Positions 24,240 to 33,970 of a stretch of 64,000 nucleotides of DNA are shown piece after piece. How positions within the stretch are numbered: the first letter of the stretch is position 1; each line of letters opens with the position of its first letter. The position numbers and the translations under genes are program-made. Origin of the DNA: Saccharina japonica (Eukaryota > Sar > Phaeophyceae > Laminariales > Laminariaceae); assembly GCA_008828725.1 (NCBI GenBank), contig MEHQ01002894.1, positions 207,592-271,591 of the forward strand. Direction: 5' to 3'. The notes below the pieces were generated by a model that was given only the letters and a program-made list of their open reading frames with translations, was not told where the DNA came from and ran no database searches.

Positions 24240-25070
24240 AGGAAGCAAACGGACACCCCCGCTCCTGACAATTGTCGCCAGCTGAATGTCGCATGCATCC
24301 ATTCATCAACAGCAACAACAGCGAAAACAGTGCCAGCGATCGCAACGACAACGGCAACAACAGTGACAGTAGCCACAAAAAAGCAGCAGCAACAGCGCTA
24401 GCAACGGCAGTAAAAGCAGCAGCAACACCAACACCAACAGCAACACCAACAACAGAAACAGCAGCAGAAAACAATGTACCGTCGTTCGGTGGAGACAGCA
24501 AGTACCACCAGAAATGCAGGCGTTTTTTTTAAATTATTTTTTCCCCGTCCCCACGCCCAACTATGGTGGGCACACACCACACCGGCGAGAAAAATCACGG
24601 GGGGAAAAGGCCACATTGGACCGAATCCTTCCGTCGGTCGCCTACAACCACATTCTTCCGTCGGTTGCCCGCTACATTCTCCCGAAATATGCACAAGAAC
24701 ATTACACCAACTACGACAATACGCCCCTCCCCCCCCCCACTTCCCCCGAAATCCTTTCGCCAAAAGGCAAAAAAACACCTCCATGCTTCCGATGCACACC
24801 TCGCATAGCCGAAGCGATGTGCAACAAAAAATAAGAGAAAAAAAAAAAAGAGGACACCACCAACACCACCACCGACGATACTCTTCATCAAAATCAGAGA
24901 GGGGCCTATCAACGAACTTCCTCGTCCAACACAACAGAGCACCACTCCCAATGACTTTCCTCGTCACAAAACAGAGAGGGCATTGCCGGCAAAGTCCATC
25001 ATGCCCAACCACACCCCACCTTATTTGCGCACCCTCCCCTACGAGTACCGTGCAGGCTACCACCTACAGC
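24240..25070. other. CAA/CAG-rich tract and ambiguous open frames
   Basis: 24290-24480 is a degenerate CAR repeat (Asn/Thr/Ala codons forward, Cys/Leu reverse). Overlapping open frames lie on both strands (203 codons plus at 24474-25085, 221 codons minus at 24398-25063). Neither has a recognisable domain, and both cross low-complexity runs, so I do not call a gene. Confidence 0.35.
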
Positions 25071-25077
25071 TCCGACA

Positions 25078-25260
25078 GATCATGATCTATCTACAGCAGT
25101 AGATCATCTAGATCCAAGCCTGCCGTGGTGAGCTGCCACTGTGCAGGATCTGTAGAGTACAGCTCTACCCCAGGAAATACGAGCTAGATCATGCAGACAC
25201 TATACGTCCTCCACCCGGGAACATGAGCTAGATCATAAAAACCAGGAAGTGTATCTGCCA
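25078..25260. repeat. GATC-rich repeat
   Basis: Repeated GATCATGATCTA, CTAGATCC and CATGAGCTAGATCAT motifs related to the GATCTGTA family. Confidence 0.5.
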
Positions 25261-26110
25261 TGAACTACCTAGACCATCAAGTGGGGGGGTCGATGACCAG
25301 TCTGTCCGATGTCTGAAAACTTTAATGCTCAATTCAAAGCATCCGGCCCCTCAAAGTGCCACGGTTCGTGCGGTTGGGCGGTTGCCGCCTCGAGGACGCA
25401 AACACCGAGTAAGGGTCTTGCGTTGGGGACTAGTCACGGCCGTCGCCCTGAGACAAGAAAAAAAGGTCGCACCTACAGCCGAGACTTAACTACTGTACGT
25501 AACCAGAAACCTTTCGAGTGCTGCACTCTGCTGAAACCTAAATCTGACTCTAATTTCAAGTGTTTTTCGACCACGATGGGAGTGCAGTGCTAAACCGGTC
25601 ATATAACACCTGCGGAGAGCGCCTCGCGAAACCGCCGAAAACACCACAATAGTCCCCGCTAACAGCGTGCGAACACACGAGTAGCCGTTTTAGTTTGTCC
25701 ATGCGTGCACGTACATTCCGATATTCCACTAGAGACGAATTACGTCTGTGCCTCCAATTAACTCGGCAACCAGAAACTGGAAGCGCAAAAACATTCCCAG
25801 TGCCGCACCGACAAACTGTATAAATAAGCAAGTTATGTCTCCATACCTGATGCACCCGTAAAAGGATAACTACTGTAGCATCACGGGCGGAGCCGTGGCC
25901 GTACCCCTGGTTACTAATGACCCCTGCTTTCCCTCTACGGCATCACAAACTGGAGGCGCAAATTTCACCAGTGCTTACTCGGTGCACCTACGATACCTGC
26001 CGCGCCCCCCGCAAAATACACACTGGAGAACGAACCCCATGGCTCAAAATCGTCGCCAGTTCGAGCACAATCAATTACCCGTGCCGCGGGGCAAATCATC
26101 AGGGCTGCTG
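25261..26110. other. No recognised gene
   Basis: Diverged direct repeats around 25740-25850 and 25930-26050 (CAACCAGAAACTGGAAGCGC / CAAACTGGAGGCGCAAATTT). No supported coding sequence. Confidence 0.35.
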
Positions 26111-26112
26111 AC

Positions 26113-26400
26113 GGGTCGGGTCAAATCTCGCGGGTCAGGTTGGGTTGAAACGGGTCGGGTCGGGTAACGGTATTCGGACCCGATCCGTGAGAATTTGAAA
26201 ACCTCCTGACCCGACCCGACCTGACCCGACCCGAGAGTTTTTGAAGAGCTCCCGACCCGGCCCGCGGGTCGATTCATGACCCGTGAACAGCACCCGACCC
26301 AACCCGACCCCGTGAGATCGCGAAACATTCCTGACCTGACCCGCGGATTGGGGTCATGATCCGTGGAGACACCCTGCAAAACATCCCTGCCCGAACGCAA
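26113..26400. repeat. GGGTC/GACCC degenerate minisatellite
   Basis: Dense GGGTCGGGT and CCCGACCCGAC units on both strands, forming potential hairpins (GGGTCGGGTAAC...CTGACCCGACCCGACC). Confidence 0.8.
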
Positions 26401-26528
26401 CACCCCCGCTATCTTCTTGACCCGCCTTACGCACGGCGCGCACCTATGACAAAGTCGCAGTCGACCCGCGCCCGCTATATATATAGATATATATATACGC
26501 GGTTCTCTTGTTCATTTTTTTTCCCTCC

Positions 26529-26784
26529 TCAGTTCGACTTGCAGTTGGTCTCCTGGTTGGGAGCCGTTGCCGTAGCGCGAGCAGCAGCAGCCGCTCCGGT
26601 AAGCAGAAGCGGGGTCTTATCCTTCGTCAGCCACCCGATCATCAACGAGGTTGTCGCCCCGAACGCCCGACGGCCCACGTTGTAGACCCAGCCGAGTTTG
26701 GTCTCCAGGAGAGATGCCACGGACCAGTGGTCCGTGTGGTTACGCACCAACCCGTCGGCGTCAACGACCACCACCGTGAAATTT
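26529..26784 (-). CDS. 3'-terminal exon of an unidentified conserved-looking protein
   Basis: On the minus strand a long T tract ending TTTTCACAG forms a strong splice acceptor at 26785-26786. The exon then reads VVVVDADGLVRNHTDHWSV, followed by GWVYNVGRRAFG and a hydrophobic TTSLMIGWL, and ends in an Ala-rich tail with a stop at 26529. The mix of a charged sandwich-like strand (VDADG-RNHTDHW) and a short hydrophobic segment is protein-like, and codon use is GC-rich unlike the flanks. It is vaguely reminiscent of NTF2/SnoaL-like folds, but I cannot assign a family. Entry phase is 2 (one base completes the first codon). Confidence 0.5.
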
Positions 26785-26795
26785 CTGTGAAAAGT

Positions 26796-26826
<31 letters not shown>

Positions 26827-26842
26827 AGAGAGAGAGAGAGTG
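26796..26842 (+). repeat. A run and (GA)n microsatellite
   Basis: About 21 A followed by GAGAGAGAGACAGAGAGAGA. On the minus strand the T run is the polypyrimidine tract of the exon at 26529-26784. Confidence 0.9.
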
Positions 26843-27101
26843 ATCGAGCGCGTCAAGAGGTGGGTCGATAAAAAAAAAATTGGCGCTGCCACAGTTCGAA
26901 CAACATTGCAAAAAACTCCGCAGAGTGGCCCACGCCGCGCTATACATACGTAACGCCGTTTGTTGTTCACACACAATGCAGGGGTGAAAACAAAAAAAAA
27001 AAAACTGAAAAAATGGAGGTTGCCTCCTCCGAAAGATCCCCCACCCACGAAAAGCAAGCCTGCTTCTATTGAAAACCTTAAGCCGTCGCCGACTGCCTTA
27101 C

Positions 27102-27220
27102 TCCAAGCCGACGGCGGCTTTGCTCTAAGTCGACGATGGTCTTACGCTCCACGCGGTACTCGAAACAAACAGCAAGTTCTGGAACTTGGGAATTCCAAGA
27201 AATCTGTCCCCGAAACAAGC
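27102..27220 (-). CDS. Internal exon candidate, unidentified protein
   Basis: On the minus strand CTGCCTGCAG precedes an open stretch reading GLFRGQISWNS, LAVCFEYRVERKTIVDLE and SRRRLG, followed by the donor GGA|GTAAGG. It could belong to the same gene as 26529-26784, but its exit phase (0) does not fit that exon's entry phase (2), so another exon or a different gene is implied. Confidence 0.35.
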
Positions 27221-27415
27221 CTGCAGGCAGCGATTTGGGGCTATACAGCCAGATCTGAATCCTCAGTTGACCCCTGTACAACTAGCGAACTGAACGCACA
27301 TTACTGGGGACAAACGTGTTGGGGGGTTAGTGTGGGATAAAAGCGGTTGAGAATTTTTTACATGAATCAACCCTCACTACGTAATACCACTACTTTCCCC
27401 CCCAAAACAAATTGT

Positions 27416-27456
27416 ACCTGGTACCAGGTATATATGTATAATATATACCAGGTATG
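27416..27456. repeat. TACCTGGTACCAGGTA motif cluster
   Basis: Three copies of the 9-mer TACCTGGTA/TACCAGGTA within 40 bp, including the palindrome TACCTGGTACCAGGTA. Confidence 0.8.
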
Positions 27457-27522
27457 CAAAGCTACCGCAGGACCAACGCACGCACCCAGCGTTTTGGACC
27501 AGGACACACACACACAAAACCG

Positions 27523-27819
27523 GACGCGTGCTACGATAGAGGTGTAGAGGTATACCTTTTTTTGGCTGAAACGTTTTTGGAATGACCCTAGTAAAGGCTA
27601 TTAAGGGCTCCTTAACAAAAAATCGTCGGAATCTCACCATTCTTGATTCTTGTGTTGCAGACTGTCTGTTTCCTTTTATACTTACTGTAGGCCGTGGGAT
27701 TTTTAACCAGTAGCACTTTTAGTTTCCTCCGAAAATCTGTTTTTGGGTTGGGAGGTATAAAGCTGCTCAAGTGACCAGCCTCACGCAAATCATGTCGGAC
27801 CTCTACCGTAGCACGCGTC
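27523..27819. mobile_element. 297-bp TIR element (GACGCGTGCTACGATAGAGG family)
   Basis: The left terminus GACGCGTGCTACGATAGAGG is the near-exact inverse of the right terminus CCTCTACCGTAGCACGCGTC. Subterminal TTTTGGCTGAAACG is shared with 22051-22305. No coding capacity. Confidence 0.75.
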
Positions 27820-27939
27820 TCCGGTCGGGTATATAAGCACCGTTTAGATTCTGAGTAGAACGCCAAGCGTTGCTTATATTCCCGGTCAGAGTGGTGGCAA
27901 GAAAGACGTGCACTATACAACCATATACGATCGGGGAAC

Positions 27940-28262
27940 AGACGGTAGTGCCGGTCCCTTTATAGTGCCGGTTAGCGTCGTCAAGCAAGAATACCGGCAC
28001 TGTATATGTAGCGGCAACCGGCACTATATACTCCGCACACTGCATACCACACTGATTCATCCCATCTGTGCCAAGCGATTTCACAGGCACTATAGCGGGA
28101 AAACGGCACTATAGCAGCAACCGGCACTACTGTATTCCAACTGACGGGGCGCCTGAACCGAGTAAATGGTATATATGCCAAGCTAGTTGACAGGCACTAT
28201 AGCGGGTAGGCGGCACTATTCAACCGGCACTGTAGAGGAACCGGCATTATCCAACTGTATCT
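27940..28262. repeat. CCGGCACTATA interspersed short-repeat cluster
   Basis: About a dozen copies of CCGGCACTATA or GGCACTATAGCGG on both strands at irregular spacing. Further copies are at 29716-29840 and 31515-31580. Confidence 0.75.
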
Positions 28263-28345
28263 GACCAACGGGGTCTCCTCAGGTCAAGAAAGACCTACTG
28301 TGCCTACCCAGCATCGTTCAATCGTGTTGTATTTCAATTACCGTA

Positions 28346-28420
28346 CGGACGAGTGCTACGATATAGATATATACGAGGTATACCATTTTTTGGCTAAAAC
28401 GTTTTCCGAACATTCGTCGC
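28346..28420 (+). repeat. Half-copy of GACGCGTGCTACGATAG family
   Basis: GACGAGTGCTACGATATAG followed by GTATACCATTTTTTGGCT; the other terminus is missing. Confidence 0.6.
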
Positions 28421-28480
28421 ACTTTCATTCGTAGTGTGCATGTTTATTGTTTTTAGTTCATTGTATACCTATTTATATTT

Positions 28481-28590
28481 TACTGAGGACCATTGGAAAT
28501 AGGACCAAATTTTGTAAGTAAAAGTAGGTAAATATATAGGTTTTTGTGTGCACCATGGGTCCTGTTTACTATGGCCCCCCGAAATACTAC
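28481..28590. mobile_element. Foldback MITE F1, complete copy
   Basis: Left end TACTGAGGACCATTGGAAAT, core ATATAGGTTTTTGTGTGCAC, right end TTACTATGGCCCCCCGAAAT. Confidence 0.78.
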
Positions 28591-28785
28591 GTAGGCAGCA
28601 CCTACATTTCCCTATTTTTACTATGATATTACGGGGGACCATATTAAGGGCCCGAATTAACGAGTATAAAATAAATTCAATTCGGAAAAATAGAAATAAA
28701 TTTTCGCTTTTCATTGGTCAACACACGCACCAGCACCCCCCAAGATCCTAATCTTTGGTGCTGGTGCGCGTGTTGACCAATGAAA

Positions 28786-29134
28786 GAGCCCCTTATACAA
28801 TGCGTTAGCTCGGATCTTCCTAGGGGCGGGCTGTTCACTTCTCGCATTGCTTTGCGAGCTAGGAAGTACTTCCTGGTGGGATCAAGGTACGCGCGTAGAC
28901 CCAACCCAACCCCCAACCCTAACCCTAACCCTAACCCTAAACCTAACCCAAACCGGACCCAAAACGGACCAGAAACGGGCGAGAAACGCGGCTGCGCCGC
29001 TTTTGCATCTAGCGAGAAAATTGCGAGAATATTCCGAGCGCGGACCACAAGTACGATATGCGGACCACAGATACAGAAATTTCAAGACAAAATCATGCCT
29101 TGAAGATCCGAGCTATCAGATTGTATGATGTACT
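28786..29134. mobile_element. 349-bp Mutator-like element with 9-bp target duplication
   Basis: CCAATGAAA lies at both 28777-28785 and 29135-29143. The ends are imperfect inverted repeats (TATACAAT-N4-TAGCTCGGATCTTC on the left and its inverse on the right), with a second inner inverted pair (TCTCGCATTGCTTTGCGAG / CTAGCGAGAAAATTGCGAGA). A 9-bp duplication fits Mutator-like elements. The middle holds telomere-type repeats. Confidence 0.75.
28917..28940 (-). repeat. Interstitial telomere-type repeat (CCCTAA)4
   Basis: Four perfect CCCTAA units flanked by degenerate AACCCAACCC and AAACCTAACCC. They lie inside the nested 349-bp element and not at a chromosome end. Confidence 0.9.
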
Positions 29135-29405
29135 CCAATGAAAAGCGGATTTGAATTTTTGTTTTTTCCAAATTGTTTTTTTGTTGTTCTTCGTTAAAAT
29201 GGGCCCTAAATAGGACCAAATATTGTTGGGAAAAATAGGGAAATGTGTAGGTTGTTGTTTATACCGAAGGTCCTATTTACTGTGGTCTACTTAATAACAC
29301 TAACACTTTGTCCTATTACATAGTGTCCTCAGTACGTAGTAGGAAGAAACAGGGCGATTGGTCCAGGCTGGGTTTCTTACCCGGGAAAGAGCCTTCTACA
29401 CTTCC

Positions 29406-29505
29406 CTAGTAGTGTAACGGTTTCAGTAAACAACATCTGTTGGTTATATCAACACAAAAATAATAAGCATCAGCTGTCATATCGAGGATTTCGTCGAAAC
29501 TATAG
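29406..29505 (-). other. SFDEILDMTA-coding segment, copy 1
   Basis: The minus strand reads YYSFDEILDMTADAYYFCVD. The same short peptide is encoded at 34842-34885 and 49404-49446 with different flanks. Function unknown. Confidence 0.5.
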
Positions 29506-29578
29506 TAGTATCTCACCTGTGCAAGCTGCTGTACACACATACTTATGATTTCGATCGCGCGTTCTACAAGTACGGCTT

Positions 29579-29678
29579 TAACCCCTTTAGTACTGCAGTA
29601 CCGATGTGGGGACAATACACTTGGGAGTTGACCGAATTGTTTGTTCATGTACAGTGCAGTACTAAAAGGATTGGTATG
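29579..29678. mobile_element. PiggyBac-like MITE (TTAACCC-GGGTTAA family), copy 1
   Basis: TTTAACCCCTTTAGTACTGC at the left pairs with GCAGTACTAAAAGGATTGG at the right; TGGGGACAA lies in the middle. TTAA at the edges with CCC-starting termini matches the piggyBac target and terminus pattern; the family call is inference. Confidence 0.6.
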
Positions 29679-29850
29679 ACCTTATCAAGGATGTACATAC
29701 GGTAGTGGCCCCTCTATAGTGCCGGTTGAGTAGTACCACCCTCCACAGTATGTACGCTAGAGCGCCTGCGGAATCGCTTGGCACAGATGGGATTACCCAG
29801 TTTGGTACTAACAGTGTGCGGAGTAGTGCCGGTTGCCGCTATTACGNGAG

Positions 29851-29936
29851 GGGGGGGGGTGTACTCATGCCATGCATCCATGCATGGCCGTAGTTGTATG
29901 ACCATAGACCCTCGCATCCCTCTAATGCCAGGACCG
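29851..29936 (-). repeat. Poly-C repeat, 3' part, minus orientation
   Basis: A G run (poly-C tail on the minus strand, with one ambiguous base at 29847 beside it) is followed by GTACTCATGCC and GGCCGTAGTTGTATGACCAT. It joins the next copy in tandem. Confidence 0.75.
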
Positions 29937-29943
29937 AGCATGT

Positions 29944-30116
29944 CGGGGGGGGGAGGAGTGTGTACTTTATTTTCATGCATGGCCGTAGTCGTATGACCAT
30001 AGACCCTCGCATCCCTACAATGCCAGGACGGAGCATGTCGGGTTTTCACCGACCAGACAGACATTGCTACCACCAAGCGCGAAGCGTGTACTTATTCATG
30101 TTCATGCATGGACCGT
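29944..30116 (-). repeat. Poly-C repeat, minus orientation
   Basis: After another G run it reads GGCCGTAGTCGTATGACCAT, CATAGACCCTCGCATCCCTA and GCAATGTCTG-like in inverse (AGACAGACATTGCTACCACC). Confidence 0.75.
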
Positions 30117-30170
30117 AGGGGGAGGCACCATAATGAGAAACCGCCATGAACGCAAAAAACGCATATTCCC

Positions 30171-30272
30171 TTAACCCCTCGTATAGCAGTGCAGTACCGA
30201 TGTGGGGACAAAACACTTGTGATTTGACTGAAATGTTTGTTTATGTACAGTCCACTACTAAAAGGGTTAAAG
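30171..30272. mobile_element. PiggyBac-like MITE, copy 2
   Basis: CTTAACCCCTCGTATAGCAG at the left, ACTACTAAAAGGGTTAA at the right, with GATGTGGGGACAAAACAC between. It closely resembles copy 1. Confidence 0.65.
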
Positions 30273-30572
30273 CTGCACACCATGTCTGGTTCTGATTCGT
30301 ATATGGACGAAAAGGGTGCATGTATGTGTCTTAAGGTGTGCAAAATAGTAAACTACTAACGACAATTTTCGTATACCTGTAACGCCTCCGTCCCATCCAT
30401 CTCTTGTAACGGCCGTCCCATATTTTCCGCCAGATCGCTGACGATGGATACGACGATGGTGTTCAAGCCCAAGCTCTGGCCCTTCAGCTCCTTTCGCTTA
30501 AGGTGAAGGCGCGACCATCAGCAAAAAATTGCGATTTATCTTTCTTTTTTTTCTTTTTCTGTCCCTTTTACA

Positions 30573-30731
30573 GTACAGGACACCTAATAAGAAACGGGCC
30601 AATGAGAAAGCCAGGCTAATATGTAGAGGAAAATGATAAATACGAGAGTTTATCTTGATATTTGTGACCCTATCTCAATTAAGAAATCCAGCCTGGGCCA
30701 GCTTTCTTGTTTCTTATGAAGTGTCCTATAC
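30573..30731. mobile_element. 159-bp TIR MITE (ACAGGACACCTAATAAGAAA family), copy 1
   Basis: The left end ACAGGACACCTAATAAGAAA pairs with the right end TTTCTTATGAAGTGTCCTAT. Subterminal AGAAAGCCAGGCT pairs with AGAAATCCAGCCTGGGCC. A related copy is at 36294-36440, and short relatives are near 29330 and 63811. Confidence 0.75.
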
Positions 30732-30845
30732 TGCGTTATATTCCCCCTTCTTTCGCCTGCTCTCTCCTATTATATAATAGGCGTTACTCAGATCCGGGGT
30801 CACATAGCAGCCCCCCCCCCCGAAGCAGCCCCCACACACTAAGCC

Positions 30846-31108
30846 GACTAGTGGTCACACCAGAAATTAAATCAATTCATTGGAGGCTGTCGTCCATATG
30901 CAAGTCCGCCTTAGAGGCGGTTCTTAGCAGGATGCAGCTCACCCTCCATGCGACCCGCCCAATACCTCACGGCGCTTCGCGCTTGGTGCAAGCAATGTCT
31001 GCCTGGTTGGTGAAAACCCAACGTGCTCCGTCCCGGCATTGTAGGGATGCGAGGGTCTATGGTCATATGACTACGGCCGTGCACGACATGAGTACCCCCC
31101 CCCCCCCG
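30846..31108 (+). repeat. Poly-C-tailed repeat, near-complete copy
   Basis: Runs from GGTCACACCAGAAATTAAAT through CCGCCTTAGAGGCGGTTC to CACGACATGAGTAC followed by a 14-base C tail. Confidence 0.85.
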
Positions 31109-31109
31109 A

Positions 31110-31369
31110 TCACCGCTCTCCGCTACGGAACACGCCTTCCTTTTGATGTAAAGCTGGAAATATATCGGCGTTTTCGCTCCCCCCTCGTCGACTTTCCGTC
31201 GAGTTGTGGCCTTGAGCTAGCGCTGAATAACACCTGGACTCGAAGCCCGTTTTGTGCCTCGCGTGGTATCGCTCCGCGGAAAGCTCTTCGCACATGCGTC
31301 AGCACAAGCCCTGCGCAGTACTTTGTTCTTCGTCTGCTGTCAACCAGCCCTTTTGTAGGCTATTCATAG
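31110..31369 (+). CDS. Possible exon after a poly-C tail, unknown
   Basis: Directly after the C tail of the repeat at 30846-31108 a forward frame reads TALRYGTRLPFDVKLEIYRR and continues to a stop at 31367-31369. The layout resembles that of the ITFG2-like exon at 53251, but here no AG acceptor sits at the tail and no family is recognised. A shared non-coding sequence is an equal possibility. Confidence 0.25.
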
Positions 31370-31577
31370 CGGTTAGTGCCTTGTATTGCCCAAAGAACAT
31401 CTATTGTTTTTCAGCACTTTCGTAACGGACGTGCTCCGTCGCCACGTACTTGTAGTATAAACACGCTATCGCTCAACTGATTGTTGTTACAGGCGCTGAG
31501 CAAGTGGTTCCTCTGTATGTAGTGCCGGTATGCCCTCTGCAGTGCCGGTATGCGCCAGCCAACAATACCGGCACCGT

Positions 31578-31680
31578 GTGTTACGGGGCGCCATAGTAAA
31601 TCGGACAAAATATTGTTGGTAAAAATAAGGAAATATATAGGTTTGTGTGTACCGTAGGTTCTGTTTACTACATTAGCCCA
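31578..31680. mobile_element. Foldback MITE F1
   Basis: GTTACGGGGCGCCATAGTAA at the left, AGGTTTGTGTGTACCGTAGG core, TTCTGTTTACTACATTAGCC at the right. Confidence 0.75.
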
Positions 31681-32063
31681 CCCCAGTAGTAATATACTGC
31701 CAGTAGTAATCTACTGATTGGCCCGGCCAGTACACTCGCCAGTAGGTTTATGTAACGTACATCCAAGAAAAACGCCATCATATAGTATAGAAACCCACCA
31801 AATGCGTGCCGGGAGGAAAGAGGAGATACCAGGGACAGCACACTGCTACAATCCGGTATACCGATTGATTTGGACGACAGTATATTCGCTACTGACCGAG
31901 TCAGCCAGTTCCCAGCCCTATTATATCCCCTATATCCCTTGTATCCCTTACACCCCTCATAAGGGGCACCTTAAAAAGGGGTCAAGTTATACAATTTTTT
32001 TCATGCACAATGCAAGGAGCTGTAGCGCAGCACGATACACATGTTAATGACATGATACGAATA

Positions 32064-32167
32064 CCGGGGACCATAGTAAATAGGACCAAATGTTGTGAGT
32101 CAAAATAGACAAATATACAGGTTTTAGTGTGCTCCGTAGGTTCTATTTACTATGTTTCCCGTAATAC
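32064..32167. mobile_element. Foldback MITE F1
   Basis: ACCGGGGACCATAGTAAATA at the left and CTATTTACTATGTTTCCCGT at the right. Confidence 0.78.
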
Positions 32168-32570
32168 TTGCCTGTCCTGCTTTTGCTGCGGCTGCCAACT
32201 ATGGACAGGAGGGCAACAAGACCAAAACCCTCCGCCAAGACCAAAACCCTACCAGGGTACGTGTCCAGAAATTATTTTTGGGCGCCATCCCTCCGCCCCA
32301 ACAGGACTTAAGACAAGAAAAAGCAGCCGAATCGCAAAAATAGAACCGCAACAAAAACAAGTTTGAGGGCACACCGCTTGGAATTTGAATTTGAAAACAA
32401 AAAAAAAGGTGGGGACAGGGTTATATTATAGCCTTATCATAGAGCTAAATTTGTCTCTTAAGTGGTAACAGGGTTATATAACCTCAGAGCTGAAAAAAGT
32501 CTTCAAGTGGAAAAAACAGTAAAGCCTCACGCGTAGAGCTGGAAAACTCTTGGAGTGGTGTAACAGGGTT
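32168..32570. other. Degenerate AT-rich repeats, no gene
   Basis: Repeated AGAGCTGAAAAACTCTTCAAGTG-like units at irregular spacing, continuing after the MITE to about 33070. CCAAGACCAAAACCCT is repeated near 32220. Confidence 0.5.
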
Positions 32571-32577
32571 AACGTTA

Positions 32578-32774
32578 GGGCCCATATTAACGAATATAAA
32601 ATAAATTCAATTTGAAAAAAATAAAATTCACATTCGCTTTTCATTGGTCAACACACGCACCAGCACCCCTCAAGATCCCAATCTTCGGTGCTGGTGCGCG
32701 TGTTGACCAATGAAAAGCGGATTTGATTTTTTTTTTTTCCAAATTGAAGTTTTTTTCTTCGTTAAAACGGGCCC
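32578..32774. mobile_element. PIF/Harbinger-like MITE, intact 197 bp with TTA target duplication
   Basis: TTA directly flanks both ends. The termini GGGCCCATATTAACGAA and TTCGTTAAAACGGGCCC are inverted, and the core is a hairpin built of TTGGTCAACACACGCACCAG and its inverse. The 3-bp TTA duplication and GC-rich terminus fit PIF/Harbinger MITEs. Confidence 0.85.
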
Positions 32775-32888
32775 TTAGAGCTGAAAAATGCATTAAGTGG
32801 GACCCGGGTTATTATAACCTCAGAGCTGAAAAACTGTTCAAGTGAAAAAAAAAAACCCTAGTTAGCCTTAAAATCTCAAAAAAAAACT

Positions 32889-32962
32889 TCCGCACCCACA
32901 TTTATGGGGACAAACTACTTGAACTGAGTGTGGTATACTATTTCCCGTACTAAAAGGGCTAA
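32889..32962. mobile_element. PiggyBac-like MITE, degraded copy
   Basis: CACATTTATGGGGACAAACT and GTACTAAAAGGGCTAA match the middle and right end of the family; the left end is lost. Confidence 0.45.
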
Positions 32963-33108
32963 GAGCTAAAAACAAAACAATTTGGAACGGGGTTTATAAC
33001 CTGTGAGCTGAAAAACTCTTCACAGGTGAAGACAGGGCTTGTACATAACCTTAAGAGCCCAAAAAAGTACGTATTTCAAGTGGGGAAAAGTGTTGCCCGC
33101 ACCTCATT

Positions 33109-33373
33109 GCCACGTCGTAGTGGCTCGAGATCAGCTCCGCCTTTGACTGCCTCAAGAAGACGCGAAGGCTCCGGAATTGAGCCTGGTAGATGACAAGGGG
33201 GCGCGAAAAAACGTGCTGATCGACCAGGATAAGAGTTGAAACATTACATGGAGTGCAGTGCGCACATGGTTTCCCACAAACTCCTGGAGTTCCGGCGGCG
33301 GGATCAGGCGTATCGTTAACGCCAGATGCCACAACAAGCGGGGCAATTGACGCAGTGAGTGCAGCTACCACAC
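33109..33373 (-). CDS. Exon candidate, unknown protein
   Basis: The minus strand is open with protein-like composition: LTASIAPLVVASG, a Cys-rich GVCGKPCAHCTPC, then SRPLVIYQAQFRSLRVFLRQ and AELISSHYDVAM. Possible borders are an AG near 33374 and a GAG|GTGCGG donor at about 33108. It may belong with the minus-strand pieces at 33890-34200. No family is recognised. Confidence 0.35.
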
Positions 33374-33419
33374 GTGGAAACCCCACGGAGGGGAGACGAC
33401 ATGAACAATATACTGCTAC

Positions 33420-33531
33420 AGGGGACCATAGTAAATAGGACCAAATAATGTTACTGTAGTAAAAATAGTGAAATATATAGGTTTTTGTGTGTACCGTAAG
33501 CCCTATTGACTGTGGTCTACCGTAATAACAC
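33420..33531. mobile_element. Foldback MITE F1
   Basis: CAGGGGACCATAGTAAATAG at the left, ATATATAGGTTTTTGTGTGT core, GACTGTGGTCTACCGTAATA at the right. Confidence 0.78.
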
Positions 33532-33889
33532 AATTAGCTACTGCAGTTACCGCTGCGCCACAGGTCCACTATGGTTAAAAAAAGTGCCAGGCGTGTGTGT
33601 TCTTCACGTTAAATCGTCCTTTCTACCCATCGACATCCAGCTCACCCAGTGTCCGTGCCGACTCTTCATCCTAGAGAGATACCAGTGATGTGGTCACAAA
33701 ACTACGACACAGAGATACTGCGCTGCAAATGCAGTAAGCAGGTAACAAGTACTCGCTACGAACAAGTACCACAACACACAACAGCGCTACGGCTCTCCAT
33801 GGGATATTTTTCGACATAACAAAGGCACCCTGGTAAAAACCTGGATTTTACGCTTGCTTAGACCTTGAAAGCCCCCCACACCGCTGTAC

Positions 33890-33970
33890 CTTGATCTCCC
33901 GATGTCCTGACGTGGACACGAGCGGGTCGACGAACTTGCATCGACGGTGGTACACCTCAGAGATAACCTA
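33890..33970 (-). CDS. Small exon candidate, unknown protein
   Basis: On the minus strand, after a pyrimidine-rich tract ending GGCGATTAG, the frame VISEVYHRRCKFVDPLVSTS-GHREIK leads to an AAG|GTACAG donor. Length and borders are exon-like, but no partner is certain. Confidence 0.3.

Larger units (their letters stand above)
28648..29206. mobile_element. PIF/Harbinger-like MITE with TAA target duplication
   Basis: Terminal GGGCCCGAATTAACGAG pairs with CTTCGTTAAAATGGGCCC. Exactly TAA flanks both sides. It carries the hairpin core TTGGTCAACACACGCACCAG / CTGGTGCGCGTGTTGACCAA. Without its own insert it is about 200 bp, matching the intact relative at 32578-32774 (197 bp, TTA on both sides). Confidence 0.82.
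28627..29300. mobile_element. Foldback MITE F1 split by a nested insertion
   Basis: The left piece is 28627-28647 (TATTACGGGGGACCATAT-TAA). The right piece resumes at 29207 (TAA-ATAGGACCAAATATTG) and continues to about 29300 with the usual GGTCCTATTTACTGTGGTC end. The TAA is duplicated around the inserted element, so this F1 copy is the oldest of three nested layers. Confidence 0.8.
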
